From Climacteris rufus (Eukaryota > Chordata > Aves > Passeriformes > Climacteridae), in NCBI GenBank assembly GCA_013398175.1, contig VZRZ01008248.1:102566-166565 (forward strand): 64,000 nt of DNA. The letters are read 5' to 3'. This document shows positions 56,595 through 64,000 of the stretch, piece by piece (the stretch's first letter is position 1; every line of letters begins with the position of its first letter). The position numbers and the translations under genes were made by a program. Below the pieces are notes generated by a model. It saw only the letters and a program-made list of their open reading frames with translations, was not told the origin of the DNA and made no database searches.

Positions 56595-59429
56595 GTATGT
56601 ACATGGTAGACACGACAACACTGAGCACTTTGAAAAATGCTGCATTAAAAGTGGTCTCAGCAGATTAAATCCTCTTATTTGTATTTGTGCAAATCCAAAG
56701 CAATGTCACTGCAGTCCATGCTATTAAGGATTTGTAGTGGTGAAAATAAAATTTTGGATTAGTCTAGTCTTCTGCAGAGAAGCCTTCTTTTGCCCTCTCT
56801 GGATTTACTCTTTTGGCATCTGCTGACTTTAAAAAAAAAAAGTTTTTATTTGAGTGAATATAACTAGACTCTGGTTCCAGGAGACCCACTGAATTTCTGT
56901 TGTTTTACTAAGGCATAGAGTGACAGGCAGTTTTTACAAACTAAGCACCAGATACACCAGTATAATCACACGGTTTGTCACCAGTAGTCATGAAACACTG
57001 TCTTCCTCACTTGCTGCTAGGAAGGTAAACTCTGGAGGCCTTTCATGTAGAGAGTGAGAGAAAACTTTTGCAATATTGAACACTTTTCAGTTTGGTTTTT
57101 TCTTCTTAAGACAGCCTGATCCAGCAGGTTAACAAACTGAGTTTGGCAAAGAGGTTTTACAAAAGGCACGTGACCTTGTATCCTCTCTTATCCTTAGACT
57201 AACAAAGAGATCTGTGCTTTGGGTACAGTTCTGATTTTACAAGAGAGCACTATTGTGGTAGTGAGTTGCTCTGTTCAAGAAACTACAAAAATAATATTCA
57301 GATGGTAACTGCTTTAGAGAAACTTGAAGGAGGAAGAGACCAAAAATTGTTCAAATGTATTACAAGGCATGGTTGTACTTCCAGTTGAACATTGCACTTC
57401 ACCATTCAAAGGGCTCAATATAAAGAGTTACCTAATGTCAAAGCTTCTACCTTCAGCTGTGCTACGTGCAGAATGCAGGAATTTGCACACTAAGTCTTTA
57501 ATTCCAGATCCAATGCTTACCTGTTTGTTAGACCGACGTTGTGGATCGTATGAACAAGACAGTAATTACAAACACCTTAAGCCTTCTGAGCCTAAAGAGC
57601 TTCCCGTGTCCCTCAAACATGCACTCAGTCTCCCAGTTGTGGCAGTGAGTGTGAGAGTATCAAGCAGCCACTTTCTGGGTGAGTGGTGCATGCTGAGACA
57701 GTGAGACCAGGGTGTTCTAGAAAGCTTGGGAGAAAGGAGTCAAGCCAAGCACCAAAAGGTGTTAAAAGAGAGCAGCTAGTACAGGATTATCAGGTATTAG
57801 GCCAACACAGTTTCAGTTCTGTTTTAAACAGGGGTGGTTCAGAAGGAGTTATCCTTTTCTTCAGCTATTGCCAAGAACGACTTGGAGACCAAGACTAAGC
57901 AGATAGCACAGTGGATTGAAAAGAAACACCACGTTAAAGTTACCGTCCGGCAAGCAAAGGGAAGCAACACAGACATGGTAAGTGCACTCCATGGCAGAGT
58001 TGGGCCCATCAGTGTCACTGAACAGCTGCAGTTGTACTGACCTTCCCTCTTCAGTACTGCCATGATTTTAGTATCCCAGTGAAGATCTAGGCCCCATGCA
58101 AGTAATGGTTGCCCACCTGAAGCTGCTCCTGTTCAAACACTGGTGTAGAAAAGCAGTCCCAGAGAGACTATTCAAACACCTGAAGAATCCAGGTGTAATA
58201 CTGGCTTTGACAGCAGAGTCCAAGCAGTTCCCACTCCTGTGCAGCACCACCTTATCCATAGGGCCAGTGAAATTTTCCTATCTATGGCTTTAGCCAGCTC
58301 ACCCATTGAAAATTTTAACAGAGTGAAGTTTAAAAAAATCTGTGTTTTAGCTGGATTATTTCACTAACCTTCCTTTTGGAGATGCATTTCTGCAACTGTG
58401 GCTAAGCTTAGCTGTCCACTGCTACATGAAAAATTATTGGATTGGGTTCCAAGACCAGCAAAGTGAATATCTATAAAAATTTTAGGGAGCTGGTGGCAAC
58501 TTACTAGTATAATTGCAGGGCCTTGAGACTTCACTATCATTTGCACAAGTGGATTTTTTATAAATATTCCATGTAGGACATTTTTTTCCTTGTGTGTAGT
58601 GAATTAGGTTTCCTTGATGATTGTCGTAACTAAATTGCTGGGGAAAACTGTGATGTCACTTCATCCCAAAAAAACAAAACTTTTTATAGGAAGTTAAAAT
58701 CACAGGGAAAGGGCAACAGGAAGAACTGATTATGGAAAGGAACAGAACATTTCGTGACACAGTCCAGATTTACATTGCCCTTAAATTTAAAAGCTTAATT
58801 ATGAGTTTAGGAGTTCACTGTGCTACATGGATGGACCATTACCACCCAGTTCAATACTACCACGTTCTGCTAACCTTAGAACAGTACTGCCCCTCAAAAG
58901 GAAAGGCCCATCATAATAGCATGTGTGAATGCAGAGGAACAGGAGGGTGGGGAGGAGTCAGATGCAGACCATTCTCATGGACACCTTTAGAGAGCAAAAC
59001 AAGACAAGTCAGGAGTTCAGCCTGGCTTAATTATTCTCTAGTAACTTGCCTAAACCTGCTTATGACTAAAGAACAAACAGGAAAGGACAAGCTGAAGTGC
59101 TCAAACCAGGACTAGCAACTAGCTTAACTAAACGAGATCATATTACAGAACAGCTGAAGTATTTTTCTGCCTGTATTTGTGCATTCAACTGGTTCCATTT
59201 TTCTCCTCCTTTTTAGTTCATGCTTCTTGATCAGATTTTGGAGTCTGTGTCTGACAAAGCCACTTATCTTTCCAAGCCAAAAGTTGCTAGAGAAGGAGTG
59301 AGTACCTGTATTTTAAGACACATGTCTGAGAAAGAGCTGAAAGAACGCCAGAAGACAGAAATAAAGAAAAACAATACAGTAAAGAAAGATGAAGATGAAG
59401 ATCAGAAGTCAAATGAGTTGCATCAGTGA
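56132..59429 (+). CDS. MTIF3: MTIF3, mitochondrial translation initiation factor IF-3 (complete coding sequence)
   Basis: Three coding exons (56132-56594, 57832-57977, 59217-59429) join in frame to 273 residues; the human protein is about 278. IF-3mt binds the small mitoribosomal subunit in the matrix, keeps it apart from the large subunit and helps position the start codon. Residues 1 to about 65 are basic, hydroxylated and poor in acidic residues, as expected for a matrix-targeting presequence. The IF3 N-domain is about 71-140 (FGSVGRRIPYRILHLINQDG, LGNMHRAEALKLMDQQDLKL, YRLMTGQQI). A basic helical linker (EEQLKRAEKKKASPKP) follows, and the C-domain is about 158-250 (LETKTKQIAQWIEKKHHVKV). 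The C-terminal tail is charged and ends NELHQ. I chose the ATG one base after the acceptor: the in-frame upstream ATG at 56099 lies in the intron's pyrimidine tract. Confidence 0.96.
57832..57977 (+). CDS. MTIF3: MTIF3 coding exon 2: start of C-domain
   Basis: 146 bp after tttaaacag and before gtaagt. It completes the glycine, then encodes VVQKELSFSS and the conserved helix LETKTKQIAQWIEKKHHVKV. It ends in phase 0 at an ATG codon. Confidence 0.96.
59217..59429 (+). CDS. MTIF3: MTIF3 coding exon 3: end of C-domain, charged tail, stop
   Basis: It follows ctttttag and starts in phase 0 with FMLLDQILESV, runs through REGVSTCILRHMSEKE, a Lys/Glu/Asp-rich tail and NELHQ, and stops at TGA 59427-59429. 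The join NTDM/FMLLDQ is a few residues shorter than in mammals. A missed mini-exon is possible but not needed for frame. Confidence 0.94.
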   Translation, partial: FMLLDQILESVSDKATYLSKPKVAREGVSTCILRHMSEKELKERQKTEIKKNNTVKKDEDEDQKSNELHQ

Positions 59430-59457
59430 CTTTGTGAAGTGGTGTAAAGAATATTAA

Positions 59458-59463
59458 TTTATT
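59458..59463 (-). terminator. GTF3A: AATAAA on the minus strand, GTF3A poly(A) signal
   Basis: tttatt on the plus strand reads AATAAA on the minus strand, 91 bases past the GTF3A stop. Expected cleavage is near 59430-59448, at or just beyond the MTIF3 stop codon on the other strand. Confidence 0.65.
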
Positions 59464-59468
59464 TAAAA

Positions 59469-59479
59469 AATAAAATAAA
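59469..59479 (+). terminator. MTIF3: Overlapping AATAAA pair, MTIF3 poly(A) signal
   Basis: Two canonical hexamers share a base (59469-59474 and 59474-59479), 40 bases after the MTIF3 stop, followed by U/GU-rich text (ctttgtct, then gctttgcattggtc). Cleavage near 59490-59505 is expected. Confidence 0.8.
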
Positions 59480-59554
59480 AATAACTTTGTCTAAAATTAT
59501 CATTGAGCTTTGCATTGGTCATTCCATGAAGAACATTGTCTCGGGTAACCTTTA

Positions 59555-59713
59555 CTACACAGTCACAATTTCAGCAGTTGGTATTTCATTTCCCACGAGC
59601 TTATTCACTGCCTTGCTTTCTGCCACAGCTGCATCCTTTCCTGGCTGTGTTTTGGGAGGAATGTAGCCACTGAGACGAGAGGCTAAGCTCCTCTTGGGAC
59701 GTGAGCGCTTGGC
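59555..59713 (-). CDS. GTF3A: GTF3A terminal exon: conserved C-terminal tail and stop
   Basis: 53 codons including TAG (59557-59555), after ctgccag. AKRSRPKRSLASRLSGYIPP is the conserved post-finger segment. The remaining residues are low in conservation, ending TAEIVTV. Confidence 0.95.
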   Translation of the reverse strand, partial: AKRSRPKRSLASRLSGYIPPKTQPGKDAAVAESKAVNKLVGNEIPTAEIVTV

Positions 59714-62700
59714 CTGGCAGAAGGAAACCCAGAATCAGTAAACTTAACATATCTGTGGAGCAAAGACTGCTAATGTGGGGAAAGAAGAAATCAAAGTACA
59801 GGCCGGGACTGCATTAGCTAAAGGAGCTTCAGAAATTAAAAAATCTCACAAATTAACTAGATATTTAACCTGGGCTTCTGCTTGAAGTCACAGGCTAAAA
59901 TATGTAATGTGTACCCTCTTCTGCAGTGACAGGGTACAGTTGAGAAGACTTTTTCAAGAGTGTAACTTACTTTCAAGTTCAGCTTTCTCTTTTCAGGATC
60001 ATGCATGACTGCGTGCCTTGCTAGGCTCTGCTACAGTTATAAAGAGCAGGGGAAAAAAAAAAAAGAGGTCGTTTATAATTTCAGATTATGTGATTCAGAG
60101 AAGAACAGTTTAACAGTTAAACACGTACCTTCATTGCAAACACTTTTCCACAGCCTGGGTAATCACAAGAGAATGGTTTTTTCTCCTCATGAAAAGAGAG
60201 GATATGGCTTTGAAGGTTAAATAAAGTTGTGTAAGTTCTCCCACATCCTTCTCTGGGGCATCGGCAGACTTCCCTCTCCACAGCATGTGTTTTCTGGTGC
60301 TGCTTGAGGTAATCTTTCCGTTTAAAAGTTTTGTTACACTCGCTGCAAACTATTGGCTCTGAGTGGGGAAGAAGAAAGGCAGAGTATAAATGAAGAGTTT
60401 CTTACAGAAGCTCAGAATCAAACCCTAGGTCCACTAGAGCAATGCTAAAATCGACACGAAATGCAAGGAACGTGGAGACTTCAAGAGACTAACGCAGTAG
60501 GAATTATGTGGGTCTGAAATCCTACATTAAGCAGTTCCTTAACTGAATCACAAAGCTAAGTATATTGAGCAGCATGTTCATCAGATAAAGCTGTAGCTGG
60601 AGTGACAACCATGTTAGCAATGAAGTGTTAGTAGACAGGTCTGGACCCAGCAAGTTGATGAAATGAGTTCAGCAAGGATTCCAAATTAGCAGCTGGTTTC
60701 CTATTTGGATCAATAGTTTACTAAAGCATTTGGAGTTTACCTGTATGACTGACTTTATTATGTTTCAGAAGCTCTGTCCAAGTTTTTCCAATATATGAGC
60801 AGTCTTCTTTCTTGCATGCATAGCCTGTGGAGACAGGACAGATGTTTACAATCACAAAGGTTCTGGCTAATACAGTTCAGTTTTACAAGGGGGAATTCCA
60901 CTTTCACCTTTTGAAAATTAAAGGCCAGTAATTCCTTCTCTCATACTGCACAGGAATGGGACAAGAGACAATGAACACAAATTAGAACAAGAGAAAACCC
61001 TAACAGTTTTAAGTAAGAAACCTCTTATCACTGACACAAGTTGTCCAGAGGGGCTGTGGCAACCCTAGCCCTGGAAACATTCAACAGGACTGGATGCAGT
61101 CCTCAGCAACCTGGTCTAACAGGCCCCACCTTGAGCAGGGAGCTGGACCAGACAACCTCCACAGGTCCTTTCTGACTGAAATGATTTTGTGAAATTCTCT
61201 CTCTTTGCTTCAGTAAAGCTACTTCCTTCCCAGCCATACACTTTCTCTCAAATAGATGAAAATAACTAATAAGATATATCTTACTTCTATATAAATATTT
61301 GTACTGTACACTGACCATACAGTGATATGCCAGGATCTAAAGAGATTCTACCATTCTATCAAGCAGACAGGAACTACAGAAAGTCAATGCTATTTAAACC
61401 CCAGGACTGGGATGCTCAAAAAACTAGGAACAAGTCCTTGTCTCAAAAGAAGGTACACAGTACAAATCACAGCTTTCTGGAAACTCTTCCTAGTCCGTTG
61501 GGTTGGTTTGGTTTTCTTTCTATCACTGGTTATCTGTCAGTGAAAGAATGGATGAGTGCAGCAGGGTTAGCTCAGACAGATATGGCTACATCATGATGAT
61601 TTCACTTAATAACCTTTCACATAGGTTCTTGAATTACTAGAAATGCACATGGGTCTGCCAAGGCTCCATAGGAAATTTGTGGCAGAACTGGCAACTGATC
61701 CTAAGCTCTGGAGATCTAGGCTGATGTCTTAAACATTAGCCCATCTCCAAAAGATGGGATTATTGACAAGGAAGCAGCCTCAGGAAAAAAAAAAGACCAA
61801 AGGACTCCTGAGCTGTTCAGCTTGCCACAAGCACACTGTAACTGAATACTGCATGCCTTGCAGCTGTAGCCCATTTCACTGTTCCAAAGGGGTGTTCTTG
61901 TTTATCTGTCTGCATCTCTAGACCCAGACTACCTTCACATCTGTCATGCATCTGTGCAGACTCTGTACTGGAAGAAGTCCATTTTCCTTTGCTGAAAACA
62001 TAACTTAAGCAAGAAGAAAAAGCTGTTTTACCTTCATGTATCTTCTCGTGCCTCTTTAGTCGACTTGGAGTAGAAAAGCACTTTCCACATCCTTCTTTAT
62101 TACACCTAGGTGTAAAATACAGTGGTTTAATTTCTTTCACCATATCCACATATTTTTTGTTCTTTAAAAACAATTAAACAACATAATCCCAGTTTCCCCT
62201 TGCCTAGAGATCTGTATGTCTCCACCTGTAAAAGTAAATTCCATATTTTTCTAGCAGACTCAGATGCCTTTGAGAGTTAGAACTCTCAAAGTCAGTATGA
62301 CTTCCAAATACACAGCAAGTTGAACTTTAGATAAAGAGTCATGCCTTATATTATCCCTACACAGCAGACTCTTCAAAAAAAAAACCAGAAAGTGGAAGGT
62401 TTAAGTGGCTTGTACAGAACCAGCAGTCAGAGCAACTGCAGAGCACTGACTATTTTTGTCTGTCACCCAGCCATACCAGTGCATTTCACTTAGGTGGAAC
62501 GAACACTCATGTTAAGTGTGACCCACTTAACATGAATACAGGACTGAATTTTGCTTTCAGCAGATCCATAGTGATGTGTCATCTAAATGGAGTTGCTATG
62601 TACAGCTTCTAGGATTCCAAGTGTCCAAGTCTCTCCGCTTTTTTAATGTCCTACTCACTTCAATGTTAGCCAAGTCACTGCTTCTTACTGGGAAATAGAG

Positions 62701-63901
62701 GTAGCTGCATTTTTCATTACTGTGCAAGCTCTTACGCTTGTATTTCAGACTGTGTGAACTAAAACCTGGGGTGGGAGTGTTATTTTTTCATGTGAACCTG
62801 TAAGAAACCATAAAAATGCTGGAATTGCTGGAGTGCTAAAGTTACAGAGCAACAAGACAGTTGCTGAAAACAGACTACTGAGCAAAGGACTAGTACAAGA
62901 AATATACTTGCAGCCATGACGATTTCACTTTTTTTTTTTTACTGTCACATCCATGAAAAAGCTGAGAAAAGGCACCTATTTTCATCTACAATGTTTCAGT
63001 GGGATTGTTAGAGTTCATTATTAAAATTATCCACCTACTTGAAGGGAGGCTCATCGGTGTGGTGACACTGATGAACTTTCAGCTGTTGATGCTTCTTGAA
63101 AGACTTGTTACAGCCTTCAAAGTCACACTGTTGAGGAAATTAAGTTATCATTAGAAACCAAATAATGACAGCTCAGTTCATATGTTTGCTGAAATACCAG
63201 TCCTGGCATTGGAACTTACACCAGTACACATAATAACAAGTTGAAGTATGTCACCAGATACACAAAAATATATATTGTTTCTATAGCCTCCACTGTACCA
63301 TACAAAGGTAATTACTCACCACATACTGCTTTTGCTGATTTTGATGCTTGCGCTCAATGTGCTTCTTTAAGTTGGATTTTGTTCCAAATTTCTCATTGCA
63401 CCCATCAGTTGTGCACCTGTAAATGAACTGTGGTTTTTATTACTGCTGTCAGACAGTGACTTGTTCCCTAGGCAGATGCAGAAATCACTGTACAGGAGGA
63501 ACACGCAGAAGAATAACTGAAACTCACAACCCAAACAAAAGTTTGCTTTAACGACACTAAAAGCCAGAGGCTAAGTTAGCATTATAATAGTGTATTCTTG
63601 GGGGAGATCTGCCCGTTCCTTTAAGCATCTCCTACGGACCACTTCCAGAGAGGAGGTTTTAGGCTAAGGAGATCCCCACATCCCACGCTGTGTGCACACT
63701 GTTATGGCACCTAAGCTAGGCATGCATGCCCTGTACCACCCTGTTTTAACTCCCTTTCCTTATGGACAACCTGCTTAAGAAGTAAAAACTTCGGCCTTAC
63801 TCGAACGGCTTTTCCCCGGTGTGCGTGAGGAGGTGTCGGGCGCGGTGGAAGTCCCTCGTGAAACCTTTGCCGCAGCCTTCGTAACCGCAAACATACGGCC
63901 T
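59555..63901 (-). CDS. GTF3A: GTF3A, transcription factor IIIA (zinc fingers 2-9 and C-terminus; 5' end outside window)
   Basis: Eight minus-strand exons (63901-63801, 63416-63320, 63127-63039, 62105-62032, 60824-60741, 60358-60129, 60030-59971, 59713-59555) join in frame through GT-AG introns to 297 residues plus stop. TFIIIA binds the internal control region of 5S rRNA genes to start RNA polymerase III transcription, and it also binds 5S rRNA itself. Eight C2H2 fingers are intact, with Cys/Cys/His/His at about 5/10/23/27, 35/40/53/58, 67/72/85/89, 97/102/115/119, 124/129/142/147, 153/156/169/173, 182/187/200/205 and 213/218/231/235. By comparison with the remembered human and frog proteins these are fingers 2-9. 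Finger 6 keeps KTWTELLKH, whose TWT motif contacts 5S RNA in frog TFIIIA. The tail carries KRSLASRLSGYIPPK, part of the conserved region needed for transcription activation. Finger 1 and the start codon lie past 64000. Confidence 0.97.
59971..60030 (-). CDS. GTF3A: GTF3A exon: second half of zinc finger 9
   Basis: A 20-codon exon after aactgtag and before gtaagt, encoding QSLARHAVMHDPEKRKLNLK. It supplies both His ligands of finger 9. A wrong-strand open frame across it is a shadow. Confidence 0.94.
60129..60358 (-). CDS. GTF3A: GTF3A exon: zinc fingers 7, 8 and first half of 9
   Basis: 230 bp after ccactcag and before gtacgt. Finger 7 has the short C-x2-C spacing (CSEC...HQKTH), finger 8 is CPREGCGRTYTTLFNLQSH, and finger 9 begins FSCDYPGCGKVFAMK and is split by the next intron (98 bp). 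Confidence 0.96.
60741..60824 (-). CDS. GTF3A: GTF3A exon: zinc finger 6 (5S RNA-contacting TWT motif)
   Basis: 84 bp after ctccacag and before gtaaac. It encodes YACKKEDCSYIGKTWTELLK and HNKVSHT with C-x4-C and H-x4-H spacing, and ends one base into a glutamate codon. Confidence 0.95.
61035..61200 (+). mobile_element. CR1 LINE 3' end in a GTF3A intron
   Basis: 'cctggaaacattcaacagga', 'ctcagcaacctggtctaac', 'gagcagggagctggaccag' and 'aggtcctttctgactgaaa' form a CR1 3' terminus, antisense to GTF3A transcription. Confidence 0.85.
61645..61745 (-). mobile_element. MIR/CORE-SINE-like remnant, antisense
   Basis: The order 'tctgccaaggctccatagga', 'aatttgtggcagaactggc', 'ctctggagatctaggctgat', 'gtcttaaacattagcccatc' parallels the reverse complement of a MIR-type SINE (from 'ccaaggtcacacagga' through the A-box end). 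It lies in the GTF3A intron between the finger 6 and finger 5 exons. Confidence 0.5.
62032..62105 (-). CDS. GTF3A: GTF3A exon: zinc finger 5
   Basis: 74 bp after acacctag and before gtaaaa. It encodes CNKEGCGKCFSTPSRLKRHE and KIHE, ending one base into a glycine codon. Confidence 0.96.
63039..63127 (-). CDS. GTF3A: GTF3A exon: zinc finger 4
   Basis: 89 bp after tcaacag and before gtaggt. It encodes CDFEGCNKSFKKHQQLKVHQ with a CHH end, then TDEPPF plus two bases of a lysine codon. Confidence 0.96.
63320..63416 (-). CDS. GTF3A: GTF3A exon: zinc finger 3
   Basis: 97 bp after tttacag and before gtgagt. It completes a glutamate codon, then encodes CTTDGCNEKF...HIERKH, with four residues between the last two His, and ends QQKQYV in phase 0. 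Confidence 0.96.
63801..63901 (-). CDS. GTF3A: GTF3A exon: zinc finger 2
   Basis: It starts after cttgcag with RPYVCGYEGCGKGF and ends HTGEKPF plus two bases (GA) before gtaagg. A complete C-x4-C-x12-H-x3-H finger and the standard TGEKP linker are present. It is GC-rich, consistent with the nearby promoter. Confidence 0.96.
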
Positions 63902-64000
63902 CTGCAAGAGAGCAGCTGTTCAGGGGGCAATCCCAGCCCCTCGGGGCTCGGCTGCTCCCGGCAGGCCGCTGTCAGCGGGATCCCCGGCCGCCCCCGGCCC
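63902..64000 (-). promoter_or_regulatory. GTF3A: GC-rich GTF3A first-intron sequence next to the promoter side
   Basis: Strong C/G richness up to the window edge (ccggccgcccccggccc). No finger 1 codons are found here, so this should be the 3' end of intron 1, with exon 1 and its CpG-island promoter just to the right. Confidence 0.5.

Noticed and set aside
57324..57898. Open frames of 126 and 71 codons in the first MTIF3 intron between coding exons
   Set aside because: No similarity to MTIF3 or other proteins. The acceptor at 57831 and the exon after it explain the real coding sequence.
61817..62173. 118-codon minus-strand open frame
   Set aside because: It contains the real finger 5 exon (62032-62105), but the flanks are intronic read-through, cut by clear GT and AG sites.
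1..64000. CRISPR arrays, operons, tRNA or rRNA genes
   Set aside because: None seen. Repeats are eukaryotic retroelements and simple repeats, and I found no cloverleaf-type A/B box pair outside SINE-like remnants.

Overview
The window is vertebrate nuclear DNA, almost certainly from a bird. Genes are split by GT-AG introns. CR1 LINE tails are scattered on both strands. Two solo LTRs resemble avian ERVL-type LTRs known from songbird and other neoavian genomes. The three genes fit the human 13q12.2 order (LNX2 - MTIF3 - GTF3A), and they read here as LNX2(+), MTIF3(+), GTF3A(-). A passerine or other neoavian is likely, but that is inference.

Layout. 1-15.5 kb: the 3' half of LNX2, an E3 ubiquitin ligase scaffold. 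Six coding exons cover the end of PDZ1, all of PDZ2-PDZ4, the stop codon and a long 3' UTR with several poly(A) signals. The RING exons lie upstream of the window. 15.5-52.2 kb: about 37 kb with no protein-coding gene I can support. It holds CR1 fragments, an ancient CR1/L3-like LINE, two solo LTRs plus an LTR fragment (33.1-39.0 kb), simple repeats and AT-rich stretches that may be conserved non-coding elements. 52.2-53.5 kb: a long CR1 copy running up to a CpG island with a 99-N gap, the probable MTIF3 promoter. 56.1-59.5 kb: the complete MTIF3 coding sequence (three coding exons, 273 aa), a mitochondrial translation initiation factor. 59.55-63.90 kb: GTF3A (TFIIIA) on the minus strand. Eight exons encode zinc fingers 2-9 and the conserved C-terminal tail. 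Finger 1 and the start codon lie beyond the right edge, where the DNA turns GC-rich.

MTIF3 and GTF3A converge. Their stop codons are only 125 bp apart and their poly(A) hexamers lie in one AT-rich block, so the mature 3' ends should overlap or nearly touch. The genes have unrelated jobs: membrane-protein and Numb-type ubiquitin ligase scaffolding, mitochondrial initiation, and 5S rRNA transcription and storage. They are neighbours by conserved synteny, not an operon.

I found no new gene system. The points most worth a second look are the CpG island confined to one internal LNX2 exon, the shared MTIF3/GTF3A 3' end, the LTR cluster with readable target-site duplications, and two probable assembly problem spots (41.06-41.17 kb and 53.14-53.24 kb).
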